Counted from the first letter of the stretch, positions 50,389 through 60,105 are shown. The stretch: DNA of 64,000 nucleotides from Caballeronia jiangsuensis (GCA_000648925.1 JFHF01000016.1:89329-153328); one strand, 5' to 3'. The notes: a model not told the origin generated them from the letters alone. Translations and numbers: made by a program.

Positions 50389-53132
50389 ATGGAATCACAA
50401 GCAAAGCGCTCCAGTGCCCTCGCGCGCTGGATCACTGGCAGGCAGAACTATTACCTCAAAGTTCGCGGCGCAGCCCCGACCGATGGCCTGTCGATCAAGT
50501 CGTTCAGAGCAGTCGAGCGCTTAGGCGAGCCGTATCACATCACGCTCGAACTCACCGCCAATGTCGAACTAGCGCGCGCCGATTATCTCGGGCGTAACGC
50601 CACGTTCAGCATCGAGCCGGCACCGGACGAAGGCGCCCCGCGCGAGTTCAACGGCGTCATCACGCGCTTCACGCGCACGCGCAAGACGCGCGACTTCTGC
50701 GCGTTTCGCGTCGTGGTCGAATCGCCGCTTGCGCGATTGCGCATCACCAAGCGCTCCCGCATCTATCAGAACAAGACCGTCCCCGACATCATCGAGGCGA
50801 TCCTCTTGTCGCACGGCTTTCTCACGCATCAGTTCGCATTCAAGCTGCGGCGCACGGTTCCGAAGCTCGCCTTCCACATGCAGCATCAGATGTCGGATTG
50901 GGAGTTCGTCCATCTTCTGATGCGTCAGGCGGGCCTCTTCTGCTATACGCGACAGGGCGATTTCGGCGATCAGGTGATCTTCGCCGACGATATCGACGGC
51001 TACGACTACACCTTTCGCGCCCCCGCGATGGTGCGCGAAACGTCCGGCCTCGAAACCGGCAACGAAGCGATCCTCTCGTTGCAGACGCATAGCGTCACGG
51101 TAGCCCAATCGGTGCGCGTTCGGAACTACAACCCGGCGAAGTCCTGGGAGCCGTTCGAGTCGGAAGCGAACCTCGCGCGCGACGACAAGACCACGTACGG
51201 CCAGTCCTATACGTGGGGCAGCATCTCGATGCCGAGAGCGCCAAATGGGAGGCGCGACTGCGCCACGAGGAAGCGCTATCCGGACAGGTCCGGTTCGAGG
51301 GCACGAGCACCGTATCGGCGTTCTGCGCGGGGCTCGTGGTGCGCGCCGACGAGAAGCCGGCCGATGCACCGCACGGCATGGTGCTGGTCGAAGTCATTCA
51401 TCAGGCGGCGCGCGACAAGTCGTATCACAACACCTTTCGGGCGATTCCCGCGGACCGGCCCTACCGGATACCGATGCGCGAGCATCTGTGGCCGAAGATC
51501 GCCGGCACGTTGAGCGCGCGCATCACGACGCGAGACGACGACGCCGAGTTCGCCGAAATGGACGAGCACGGCCACTATTCGGTGCGCTTCGACTTCGACA
51601 CGGACGAATGGCCGGGCGGCGGCGAGAGCGTGCGGATGCGACTGGCGAAGCCTTTCGCGGGGGCAAACCAGACGGGCTTTCACTTTCCGCTGTTGCGCAA
51701 TACCGAGGTAGCCATCGCCTTCGTCGGGGGCGATCCGCGGTGCCCATACATCGCTCATGTGCATCATCACAGCTTCGCAACCGATCTGATCTACGGGCGC
51801 GATGGGTGGAACACGCGCAACGTCATTCGCACCGTCAGCAATAACAAGCTCCGGCTCGAAGACGCCAAGGGCAAGGAAGGCGCGAAGCTCGCCACGGAAT
51901 ACGGCGGGAAGACGCAACTGAATCTCGGCTATATCGTCGATTCACAACGCCAGAAGCGAGGTGAAGGGTTCGAGCTGCGCTCGGATTCGTGGGGGGCTCT
52001 GCGCGGGGGTAAGGGGCTGTTCCTGTCCGCCGATGCGCAGAAGGCCGGAGGCGGTCAGGTGCTCGATATGTCGGCGGCGCTCGCGCAATTGCAGGCGGCG
52101 CAGGCGCGGATGCAGAGCTTATCGGAAGCGGTCAGAAAGGCCCAAGCAGTCGTGGCCGATTGCGAGGCGCAGAAGGCGTTGCTGGAAACGCAACTGAAGG
52201 ACTTGCAGCAAGCGGTGCTGCTGGCCTCCGCCCCGCATGGCGTCGCGCTGACGAGCGGCGAGCACATGCAACTGTCGGCGGGCGGGCATCTGTTCACAAC
52301 CACGGGCGGCAATGCCGATGCCGCTATCGGCGGCAACTATACGGTCGCGGCGGGCAATGCCGTGTCGATCCTGGCCGTCGCGCAAGGGGTGAAATTGACG
52401 GCCGCCGAGGGCAAGGTGGACGTACAAGCGCAAGGCGATGCGCTCAATCTCGCCGCGCTCAAGGGCGTGACGATCGCGAGCACCGAGGATGCGATCACGC
52501 TCAACGCCAAGAAGGAACTGACGCTGTATTGCGGCGGCTCGTACATCAAGCTGACCGGTGCGGGCGTGGAGATCGGCAGTCCCGCCGACATCAACCTGAA
52601 GGGGCCGCTGCGCGTCGGCGGGTCCGCCACCAAACAGAACGCGCTGCCGCTGATGCCCAAGCAGGAACCGACCGGCATGCAGTTGTGGCACGCGTATCCG
52701 AACGGCGAGCCGGTCAAGAACGCGTCGTATCGGGTGGATTTCCCGGATGGGTCGTTCCGCGCGGGCAAGCTCGACGAGAACGGCAAGGGGATGCTAGTCA
52801 ACACGCCGCGCGGGGGCGGCAGCGTCAAGTATTTCGAGGACGGTTATCCGGTCAAGGACGACAAGCGCAAGTGGACGGAACCCACGGGTACGGCGGATGT
52901 GCCGACAGACGGGGCGACCGATACGGCGCTGCCGAGCCTGACGGGTCCGGCGATGGCGGCTGTGCAGGCTGCGCTTCCTGCGCTCGCAGCGCCTGTGACT
53001 TCGGTTGCTCAAGCTGCGATCACGGGCGGTTCGAGGGCCGCGCTGCAAGCGGCTACTCAGACTGCCCTCGGCTCGATCGGCCAGCAACTCGGCCAGCAGT
53101 CGACGCCGACCCTCGCCAAGTCCCTGACCTAG
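50389..53132 (+). pseudogene. vgrG: vgrG, type VI secretion spike protein, broken by one frameshift
   Basis: Starts at ATG 50389 (MESQAKRSSALARW) and ends at 53132. Residues 1 to about 276 match the VgrG/gp27-like part (NYYLKVRGAAPTDGLSIKSF; IYQNKTVPDIIEAILLSHGF; TYGQSYTWG). The frame then becomes nonsense while the next frame takes over with QHLDAESAKWEARLRHEEAL, the gp5/OB part, DUF2345 and a C-terminal extension ending in Ala-rich helices. The break is at a GGGG run (51215-51218); one more G restores the frame. It may be a true mutation or a read error. Repaired, the protein would be about 914 residues and carry the Rhs/PAAR effectors at the tube tip. Confidence 0.85.
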
Positions 53133-53171
53133 AAATAGCCCGTCACCTCCACGCATAAAAACCAACAAGAA

Positions 53172-56100
53172 ATGGCAACACCCGAAACAAATACCAAACC
53201 CGAGCCGCGTCAGATCGCGCCGGAAATCAAACAGAACGCCGAACAACGGCGCGTCGTCCCTTATGAGATCACGCCGAAGAATCCGACGCCGCAGACCACG
53301 CCCAAACTCGTTCAGGTCGGCGTCGAATCGGTTCAGAACCACGGTCAGGAAATCTTCGTCCAGTGCCTCTACATGCTGCCGGTCGTCGGCAACGCGATGT
53401 CGCTGTACGACGTGGGCACGGACATCTACCGCATTTGCAGCACGCCGGGCGAGTCGAAGAGTTTTACTTCGTGGGGCATTCTCGCGATCGATGCCATCGG
53501 CGTGATTCCGGCAGCGGGTAACGCGAGCCGTCCCGCGCGCGCGATCGTCAAGGAAGTGCTGCTCGCCTTCGCCAAGGGCGCGGCGGCGTCCGTGCTGGTC
53601 GATCTGTTCTGGGCGACCGCAGGCGGTGACGCCATCGCCTTCATGGAACAGCTCGACGAGAAACTGAAGGGCTGGCGGGCGTCGATCGACTCGGGCATCG
53701 CGGACGCTTCGCGCACCGTGCGGGGCTTCGTCGAAAACCCGCTCAAGGCGGCCGACCAGATGGGCGTCATCAAGCGCAACACGGGCTTTCTGTCGTGGGT
53801 GCCGACCGGCGAAGAAATCGCGCTGCATGGGATCGATGAATTGCTCGAAGTCTCGGGCCAGCGCGAGACGATCCTGAAGTGGCTCGATGCCTTCGACGCC
53901 AATCGCAGCGTGATGCTCAAGCAGGCATTCGGCGATGCGGCCACCGCAGGCACGCTGATCTTCATGGCTGCGCAGGTCGTCGAGGAAATCAAACTGAGAA
54001 AGGCGCGCGGCACTGCCTCGCATACTGCGAACGCCGCATCCGGCACGATGCACGAGCCGCATGTGAAGCCCGGCGAGCACCGCGAAACGACGCAGATGGG
54101 CGCGAAAGCCAGCGACTTGGCCGCCAAGGACGGCTGCGGCTGTCCTGTGACAGCGAGCAAAAAGCCCGTCAACTACGCGATGGGCGACGAGAACCTCGAA
54201 CAAACGGACTTCGCCCTCGACGGCATCACGCCAATCGTGTGGACGCGGCGCTATCGATCGAGTCTTTCCGCTTACGAGGCGAGTCCGCTCGGTGCGCGCT
54301 GGACGAGTCCGTATCACCTGTCGCTTGAAGAGCGTGATGGCGGCGCGCTGACCTTCTTCGACCCGGACGCGCGCGCGGTGCCCCTGCCTGCTGTCGCGGT
54401 GGGCAACTCGATCGAGATTCCGACCGAACAGTTCACCATCAGCCGTATCGATGCGCGAAGTGTGGAGCTTGCCTATCCGGACGGCTCGCATGAACGCTAT
54501 GAGCAAAGCCGCCGCATCGCTAATTCACCCTACCGCCTCGTTGCTCGCGCGGGCCGCGATGGTCTGGGTCTGAAGTTCAGCTACAACGAGAAAAACGAAC
54601 TGAGCGGCATCACGGACGGCGCGCAGAACGCGATCCGCATCGACTACGAGAACGGCCACGTCGCTACGATTTACCGAATCGGTCTGCACGGCAGTCGCGA
54701 CGAAGCGATTGCGCGCTATGCCTACAGTCCGGAAGGCGACCTGATCGAGCATCGCGACGTGCTCGATCACCCGCGCAAGTACACGTATCAGCATCACCTG
54801 CTCACGCGTTACGTCGACTTCAACGGCAATCCGGCGAACCTCGAATGGGACGCGCTTGGCCGAAGTGCCGCAACGTCTGCGCAGTCACGCTGCGTGCGCA
54901 CTTGGATTGCCAAGGACAAGGCGCTCGATGGGGAAATGAACGTCCACGCGCTGGCCCCGAAAGAGGACACGCGTTTCGAGTATCACCGCGAGCACTGGTT
55001 CACGAAGGTCACGGACGCCGACGGCAACGCGACCATTCATCGCTACGACCAGCACAACCGCATCGTTCTGGTCGAGCATCCGGACGGCACGAGCGAATCG
55101 TTCAACTGGAACGAGAACAATCAACTCGTTTCCGTGAAGAACGCGCTCGGACAGGTGCAGCGCTTCGAGTATGACGATAAGGGACGCGTGAGCGCCGTCA
55201 CCGATGCGCTATCGCAAACCACGCGCACCGAGTACAACGACGCGGGCCTGCCCGTGAAGGTGACCAGTACAACGGGCGACGTGACCACGGCCGATTACGA
55301 CGCGCTCGGGCGGCCTGTCGCCGTCACCGATCCGGCGGGGCGCACCACGCAATACGCATGGGATTCGCGCGCGCGTCTCATTGCGCTGACCGATCCGAAG
55401 GGCGGCGTGAGGCGCTTCAGCTATGACAACGGTGGACGCCTGCTCGAAGCGACGGACTGCTCGAACAACGCAACGCGCTATGGCTACGACGAACGCGGGT
55501 ATCTGTCGCGCCTGACCGACGCCGAAGGCAACGAGACGTCCTACCGGCGCGACGCACGCGGGCAGATTCAGAGCATCACGCGCGCCGATGGCACGGTCGA
55601 GAAGTTCACATGGGACGGCAATGGCAATCTGCTGACCTACCGCGATGGCGCGGGCACGGAGACGCGTTACGGATACGACCAGCTCAACCAGTTGTACGGG
55701 CGCCGCACGGCGGCTGTCCCCGGCGAATGGGGCGACGGCATCGGCTATCACTATGACAGGCAAGGGCGGCTTATCAAGCTGCGCAACGAGAACGATGAAT
55801 CCACCACGTTCCGTTACGACGCGCTTGGGCAGTTGATTGAGCAGACCGGCTTCGACGGACGCAGCGTCGCCTACGAATGGGACGACGCCGGACGGCTCGC
55901 GGCATCGACCGAGGCGGGTGTCGAGACACGCTACGAGCGCGACCCGATGGGACGGTTGACGAAGCGAAGCATCGGCAAGTCCGCGATGGAGCAGTTCTAT
56001 TACGACGCGCGCGGGCGGCTCGTCACGGCGAAGAGCAATAGCAGTGTCGTTCGTCTGCACTATGACGACGCGGATAACCTGATCGCGGAAGAACAGCGCG

Positions 56101-56828
56101 TTCATCCGACTTTCCGGGGCAGCTATTCGACGGTCACGCGCCACGAATACGACGTGCTGGGCAATCGCACGAAGACGATTCTGCCGAACACGCGCACCGT
56201 CGACTGGCTGCGCTACGGTTCGGGTCACGTTCACGGCGTCATGCTCGACGGCAAGCCGCTGGTGGACTTCGAGCGCGACAAGCTGCACCGGGAAGTGAAG
56301 CGCACGCATCGCAGCTTCACGCAGACGCGGCAATACGATCCGGTCGGACGGCTCGCGCAGATGTCGGTGCGTCATGCGACGAGTGCCAACTTGATCGACG
56401 TGCTCGCGCGGCGCAAATATCAGTACAGCGCAGCGGGCAATCTCACGCGCATCGAGGATCACACGCGCGGTGCGACGGACTATACGTATGACCCGCTCGG
56501 ACGGCTGCTCAAATCGGTGACGCCGGACCTGACGGAAGTCTTCGCATTCGATCCGGCGGGCAATCCGGTCGATCCGGAGAAAGTGCCGCCGCGACCTGTC
56601 GTCGAGACGGACGAAGTGCGGGCGGCGCGCCATGCACGGGAAGACGCCGAGGATGAAGCGTCGAAGCGCGCGGGCCAGCATGCGCCGATGCGCTGGCGCC
56701 GGAAGGTGATGAACGTACTGGCAAGGTCGGTGGTATGGATGATCACTATTACTTCAAATGCCGGAATAGAAAATGACAACGACAGCGCGGATCTTAAATC
56801 CTCAGGCAATAGCTTCCACTTACGGTGA
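53172..56828 (+). CDS. Rhs-repeat effector core protein with truncated C-terminus
   Basis: A 1218-residue T6SS Rhs protein. The N-terminus has two hydrophobic segments within about 60-155 (LPVVGNAMSLYDVGTDIYRI; GILAIDAIGVIPAAG), a DUF6531-like region (KKPVNYAMGDENLEQTDFAL, about 332-400), then many YD repeats (RYGYDERGYLSRLTDAEGNE and similar) up to about 1140. It ends abnormally: after MRWRRKVMNV the sequence becomes a 40-residue run with no Rhs features and no toxin domain. The normal RYYDP-x-GRF-S-DPIGL core end is found displaced at about 57210. It starts 39 bp after vgrG. The shell would form, but the protein should lack a working toxin. Confidence 0.85.
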   Translation: MATPETNTKPEPRQIAPEIKQNAEQRRVVPYEITPKNPTPQTTPKLVQVGVESVQNHGQEIFVQCLYMLPVVGNAMSLYDVGTDIYRICSTPGESKSFTSWGILAIDAIGVIPAAGNASRPARAIVKEVLLAFAKGAAASVLVDLFWATAGGDAIAFMEQLDEKLKGWRASIDSGIADASRTVRGFVENPLKAADQMGVIKRNTGFLSWVPTGEEIALHGIDELLEVSGQRETILKWLDAFDANRSVMLKQAFGDAATAGTLIFMAAQVVEEIKLRKARGTASHTANAASGTMHEPHVKPGEHRETTQMGAKASDLAAKDGCGCPVTASKKPVNYAMGDENLEQTDFALDGITPIVWTRRYRSSLSAYEASPLGARWTSPYHLSLEERDGGALTFFDPDARAVPLPAVAVGNSIEIPTEQFTISRIDARSVELAYPDGSHERYEQSRRIANSPYRLVARAGRDGLGLKFSYNEKNELSGITDGAQNAIRIDYENGHVATIYRIGLHGSRDEAIARYAYSPEGDLIEHRDVLDHPRKYTYQHHLLTRYVDFNGNPANLEWDALGRSAATSAQSRCVRTWIAKDKALDGEMNVHALAPKEDTRFEYHREHWFTKVTDADGNATIHRYDQHNRIVLVEHPDGTSESFNWNENNQLVSVKNALGQVQRFEYDDKGRVSAVTDALSQTTRTEYNDAGLPVKVTSTTGDVTTADYDALGRPVAVTDPAGRTTQYAWDSRARLIALTDPKGGVRRFSYDNGGRLLEATDCSNNATRYGYDERGYLSRLTDAEGNETSYRRDARGQIQSITRADGTVEKFTWDGNGNLLTYRDGAGTETRYGYDQLNQLYGRRTAAVPGEWGDGIGYHYDRQGRLIKLRNENDESTTFRYDALGQLIEQTGFDGRSVAYEWDDAGRLAASTEAGVETRYERDPMGRLTKRSIGKSAMEQFYYDARGRLVTAKSNSSVVRLHYDDADNLIAEEQRVHPTFRGSYSTVTRHEYDVLGNRTKTILPNTRTVDWLRYGSGHVHGVMLDGKPLVDFERDKLHREVKRTHRSFTQTRQYDPVGRLAQMSVRHATSANLIDVLARRKYQYSAAGNLTRIEDHTRGATDYTYDPLGRLLKSVTPDLTEVFAFDPAGNPVDPEKVPPRPVVETDEVRAARHAREDAEDEASKRAGQHAPMRWRRKVMNVLARSVVWMITITSNAGIENDNDSADLKSSGNSFHLR
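56711..56776 (+). pseudogene. 3' tail of a lost toxin gene, in a second frame within rhs
   Basis: Within the end of the Rhs gene, the +1-shifted frame from about 56711 reads a compact peptide ending GGMDDHYYFKCRNRK and stops with TGA that overlaps the Imm50-like ATG (ATGA, 56773-56776). This is the usual layout of an Rhs toxin end followed by its immunity gene. It suggests the Rhs core has been joined out of frame to a remnant of an earlier toxin. The left limit is a guess. Confidence 0.4.
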
Positions 56829-57169
56829 TCTCCCATCGCTTCGAGGTGCTCGACTTACGGAAATTCGATTCAAAGAAGGTGAGCCGAGGTTGCTTGTCAA
56901 GCTCGTAACTAGTCAGAAGCCTAAGTCATCTTCCTCGCAGGTGGCCGAAGGACTACGACCAGGTTTATTTGGATCTGTCGTTCATTGGCACTAGGGGCGT
57001 GAGGTTCGAACAATGGGCACATAACAACGTTATCGACACGTTTGATCTCGAAGATGCAGGCGAATCAGTTGTTGTAAAAGCGAAGTGTTTGAGCGGGGCA
57101 GAACTAGCATTCCTGTGCGACTGGATAAACATTGAAAGCATTACTCACGGATATCTTGGAACTCCATAA
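56773..57169 (+). pseudogene. Imm50-like immunity gene with a frameshift
   Basis: The first part (ATG 56773) reads LNPQAIASTYGDLPSLRGARLTEIRFKEGEPRLLVKLV, matching the start of Imm50 family proteins. The second part is in the +1 frame: RRWPKDYDQVYLDLSFIGTRGV, then WAHNNVIDTFDLED and LAFLCDWINIESITHGYL, matching the rest. The switch falls between about 56919 and 56944. Repaired, it would be about 131 residues, normal for the family. AT-richer than the Rhs core, as usual for exchanged toxin-immunity cargo. It would neutralise the toxin whose tail remains just upstream. Confidence 0.65.
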
Positions 57170-57175
57170 GTGAGC

Positions 57176-57206
57176 AAAGGGCCGGATACGCGGCCCTTTG
57201 TTTATT
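57176..57206 (+). terminator. Rho-independent terminator after the Imm50-like gene
   Basis: AAAGGGCCG (57176-57184) and CGGCCCTTT (57191-57199) form a perfect 9-bp stem with a 6-base loop, followed by GTTTATT. It separates the first toxin-immunity remnant from the displaced Rhs end. Confidence 0.85.
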
Positions 57207-57583
57207 ACAATTGAGATCGCTATTACGATCCGTGCGCTGGAGGGGTTCGTCTCACAAGATCCGATCGGATTAGCGGGCGGTATCAGCCTGTATCAGTATG
57301 CGCGCAACGCGGTCGGCTGGATCGACCCGCTAGGATTGGCGACAAGGCCACCGTCGCCGGGTGCTATGCAGAAGGACGTTGAGCGAGGCCAAGCGCCCGA
57401 GAGGTTGAGCGAGTGGATAGAGGGCATATTCCTGACCAAGAGCCACACGTTCACTACACTGATGGGACATCTTCCAACATGAGCGGAGGAATTCACGATA
57501 AGCACAAAGGACAGCCAAAGCCGTCGAAAAAGATGTGTAGCTGGCTTTCTAATCACGGCTGGACTCCTACTCAATCGGACTGA
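57205..57583 (+). pseudogene. Orphan Rhs C-terminal tip with toxin domain, frameshifted
   Basis: Three frames must be joined. The first gives RYYDP near 57213; the second gives [32 protein letters not shown], the classical Rhs core end. That frame also supplies [13 protein letters not shown], and then a third frame from about 57400 reads [19 protein letters not shown] and ends GIHDKHKGQPKPSKKMCSWLSNHGWTP before TGA 57581. The toxin part (about 75 residues, His-rich) resembles the polymorphic toxin type 24 group as I remember it. The gene has no start of its own; it is a displaced tip awaiting recombination, or a decayed one. Confidence 0.65.
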
Positions 57584-57595
57584 AATGGACACATC

Positions 57596-57814
57596 ATGAA
57601 TATTTATGGATACGAGAACGAAGAAGGTGACCTGCTTTCCCTAAGTGAGGCCTCACTGAAAGTGACGATCGATGAACTGAAGAGAATTTCTGAATTCATC
57701 GAGCATGTCATCCTCCAAATGGAAGAGTACGGTGGCGATTTTGGCCACGAGCATCTTTCTGACTTCCTGAAGTTTCCGGGGACACCCGAAATAGTGATTG
57801 CAGGTAGCTCTTAG
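57596..57814 (+). CDS. Imm32-like immunity protein
   Basis: A 72-residue protein starting MNIYGYENEEGDLLSLSEASL, 12 bp after the orphan toxin tip. The central helix (IDELKRISEFIEHVILQMEEYG) and the FGHEHLSDF motif followed by a short strand (PEIVIAGSS) match Imm32-type immunity proteins. The frame is intact, unlike its toxin partner, so cells keep resistance after losing the toxin. Slightly AT-richer than the flanking housekeeping genes. Confidence 0.7.
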   Translation: MNIYGYENEEGDLLSLSEASLKVTIDELKRISEFIEHVILQMEEYGGDFGHEHLSDFLKFPGTPEIVIAGSS

Positions 57815-57843
57815 ACAATCGATCAACAACCGTTGAGAAAAAC

Positions 57844-58104
57844 ATGACTTCAATCGCATGCGTCGGCGACGAGACCACTCATCGTGGTCGCATCATCACC
57901 GGCTCAAACACGATGGACATCAAGGGGCGCAGAGTGGCCCGCTTGGGTGACTTGGTGACATGCCCGGAACACGGCACGAACCCAATCATCCAAGGCTCGG
58001 ACATGTTGACCGACACGAACGGCAAGGGCGTCGCGCTACACGGCTATCTGACTGCGTGCGGCAGTCGGGTTCTCGCCTACGAGGATCACGGCTCGGTCGA
58101 GTAG
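57844..58104 (+). CDS. PAAR domain protein
   Basis: An 86-residue PAAR-repeat protein that caps the VgrG spike of a type VI secretion system. The family pattern is seen: ACVGDETTHRGRIITGS, GRRVARLGDLVTCPEHG (with His/Cys for the zinc tip) and GKGVALHGYLTACGSRVL. It is a stand-alone PAAR with no effector extension. Its position at the end of the vgrG-rhs cluster supports one shared delivery module. No structural T6SS genes are in the window. Confidence 0.92.
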   Translation: MTSIACVGDETTHRGRIITGSNTMDIKGRRVARLGDLVTCPEHGTNPIIQGSDMLTDTNGKGVALHGYLTACGSRVLAYEDHGSVE

Positions 58105-58159
58105 ACATGCAATGCCCAAAGCGGCGGCGCGTTCGCCGCTGCGGATAACGCGCACATCG

Positions 58160-58182
58160 GCCCCGCTTCGGGCGGAGCTTTT
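58160..58182 (+). terminator. Putative terminator after the PAAR gene
   Basis: GCCCCGC (58160-58166) and GCGGAGC (58172-58178) pair with one C-A mismatch around TTCGG, followed by TTTT. It is 56 bp after the PAAR stop. The rest of 58105-58550 holds no supported gene. Confidence 0.5.
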
Positions 58183-58552
58183 CCTCGGCGCGCCGGCGCT
58201 TCCGGATTGCGCTCCTGAAGTCGCTGTAGGAAATACGTCATTCGGCACCAAGTCGGACAGCAGTCTGCATGACGCGCGCAATGTTGTTCGCACAGCGTTC
58301 GCGGCCAGCGCTCCAACCTTGCGAATTCGTCGATCGCGATGCGTTACGCGTCAAAAATATCCCGCTGACGTGAGACGAGTTCGCGATCAATCGCGGCCAC
58401 ACTCTGCATAGGCCCGACGACGCCGTCGGTACGAAGCCAAAATGCCCAGCGCCGCGCCGCACAATCCTTTCGCCTGAATCCCTCCCCATCTCCCGTCCTT
58501 GTCGTTCTCGACAGGCCGAACCTCGCCTGACGACGCACTTATTTTTTCCCAT

Positions 58553-58586
58553 TTGCGTTTATTAATTATAGATACATATAATAAAC
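58553..58586 (+). promoter_or_regulatory. Promoter with a palindrome over the -10 element, before the AAHS transporter
   Basis: TTGCGT (58553-58558) and a perfect TATAAT (58577-58582) are 18 bp apart in a strongly AT-rich block. GTTTATTA (58557-58564) and TAATAAAC (58579-58586) are perfect 8-bp inverted arms, the second lying over the -10. A repressor bound there would block transcription; the TetR protein at 60398-61150 is a candidate. Confidence 0.5.
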
Positions 58587-58689
58587 CAACTTCGAAACCG
58601 GCGGGCCTCCGCTTCGCGTGAACACCGGCATGTCGCCGGCCCAGTGGCATTCATGGACGGCGCGAGCCGTCGACAACGAGGAGTTGTAC

Positions 58690-60099
58690 ATGTCGCAAGC
58701 AGAGCTTCACACTGGCCCGGCATTTCCGCCGCGCGCCGGGCATTCGACGGCAGCCGACCGTGGCGATGCGTGGAGCGGGAGCGTGCCCGTCGAGGGGTTC
58801 ATCGACGCGCACCGCTTCTCGCGCTTTCAATGGACGTTGATGGGCGTGTGCTTCCTGATCGTGCTGATCGATGGCATGGACACGGCAGCCATCGGCTATA
58901 TCGCGCCGGCGCTCGTCAAAGGCTGGGGCATCACGAAGGGCGCGCTCGCGCCCGTACTTAGCGCCGCGCTCTTCGGGCTCGCGGCCGGCGCGGTCATCTC
59001 CGGCCCGGCGGCGGACCGCTTCGGGCGGCGCGCCGTGCTCATCGCCGCAACGGCTTTCTTCGGCGCGATGAGCCTCGCGACCGCGTTCAGCGGCTCGATC
59101 GAATCGCTCGTCACGCTGCGGTTTCTGACAGGCATCGGCCTGGGCGCGGCGATTCCCAACGCCATCACGCTCGTCTCCGAATACGCGCCCGCGAAAAGCC
59201 GCTCGATCATCGTCAACACGACGTATTGCGGCTTCACGGTCGGCGCGGCGCTCGGCGGCTTCATCTCCTCGTGGCTGATACCCGCGTTCGGCTGGCATAG
59301 CCTCTTCGTCGTGGGCGGCGTGCTGCCGCTCGTGCTCGCATGTTTCGTCGTGATGCTCGTGCCGGAATCCGTGCGCTATCTCGTCAGACGCGGCGCGCCG
59401 AAGGAAAAGATCTGGAAGCCGCTCTCGAAGATCGCGCCGCTCGATCTTGCGCGCATCGATTCGTTCCGCCTGTCCGAGCGCGCGCAGACGCACGCGAAGT
59501 CGTCGGTCGGCGCGATCCTTTCGCGCAACTATGTCGTCGGCACGCTGATGCTGTGGCTCGTGTATTTCATGGGCCTCGTCATCTTCTATCTGCTGATGAG
59601 CTGGATGCCGCTGCTCATGAACGAAGCCGGCTTCACGCCCGAGCGCGCCGCGCTGCTCACCGCGCTCTTCCCGCTCGGCGGCGGCATCGGCACGATCGCG
59701 TCGGGATGGCTGATGGATCGCTGCAACGCGAACGTCGTCGTGATGCTCGGTTATCTGCTGACCGCCGTGTTCATCTTCGTGGTCGGTCAGGCGATCGGCA
59801 GCATCGGTCTCGTGAGCGCCGTGATCTTTCTCGCGGGCACGACGATGAACGGCGCGCAATCGTCGATGCCCTCGCTCGCCGCCATGTTCTACCCGACGCA
59901 AAGCCGCGCAACCGGCGTCTCGTGGATGTACGGCGTCGGGCGCTTCGGCGGCATCGCGGGCGTCGCGCTCGGCGGCCTCTTCGCGCAATGGAAGCTCGGA
60001 CTGCCCGCCGTTTTCGCGTTGCTCGCGGTGCCTTCGGTGATCGCGGGCATCGCGCTCTTCGTGAAGCTCAAGGCGCATCCGGGAACGGAACACGCCTGA
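58690..60099 (+). CDS. MFS transporter, aromatic acid:H+ symporter (AAHS) type
   Basis: A 469-residue, 12-helix carrier. The start was set at ATG 58690 (MSQAELHTGPAFPPRAGHST), preceded by GAGGAG; a more distant ATG at 58618 lacks support. TM1 carries the AAHS mark DGMDTAAIGYIAPAL, the TM2-3 loop is GPAADRFGRRAVL, and TM4 has RFLTGIGLGAAIPNAITLVSEY. Members take up 4-hydroxybenzoate, protocatechuate, vanillate or similar acids. No catabolic gene adjoins, so the substrate is open. The next two genes are a small protein and a convergent TetR regulator. Confidence 0.9.
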   Translation: MSQAELHTGPAFPPRAGHSTAADRGDAWSGSVPVEGFIDAHRFSRFQWTLMGVCFLIVLIDGMDTAAIGYIAPALVKGWGITKGALAPVLSAALFGLAAGAVISGPAADRFGRRAVLIAATAFFGAMSLATAFSGSIESLVTLRFLTGIGLGAAIPNAITLVSEYAPAKSRSIIVNTTYCGFTVGAALGGFISSWLIPAFGWHSLFVVGGVLPLVLACFVVMLVPESVRYLVRRGAPKEKIWKPLSKIAPLDLARIDSFRLSERAQTHAKSSVGAILSRNYVVGTLMLWLVYFMGLVIFYLLMSWMPLLMNEAGFTPERAALLTALFPLGGGIGTIASGWLMDRCNANVVVMLGYLLTAVFIFVVGQAIGSIGLVSAVIFLAGTTMNGAQSSMPSLAAMFYPTQSRATGVSWMYGVGRFGGIAGVALGGLFAQWKLGLPAVFALLAVPSVIAGIALFVKLKAHPGTEHA

Positions 60100-60105
60100 T
60101 TTTCC

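Noticed and set aside
51205..51225. Programmed -1 ribosomal frameshift in vgrG
   Set aside because: The GGGG run does not form a standard X-XXY-YYZ slippery heptamer and VgrG proteins are not known to use frameshifting; a simple indel is more likely.
58120..58140. Hairpin AGCGGCG...CGCCGCT after the PAAR gene as a terminator
   Set aside because: No T tract follows; the hairpin at 58160-58182 is the better candidate.
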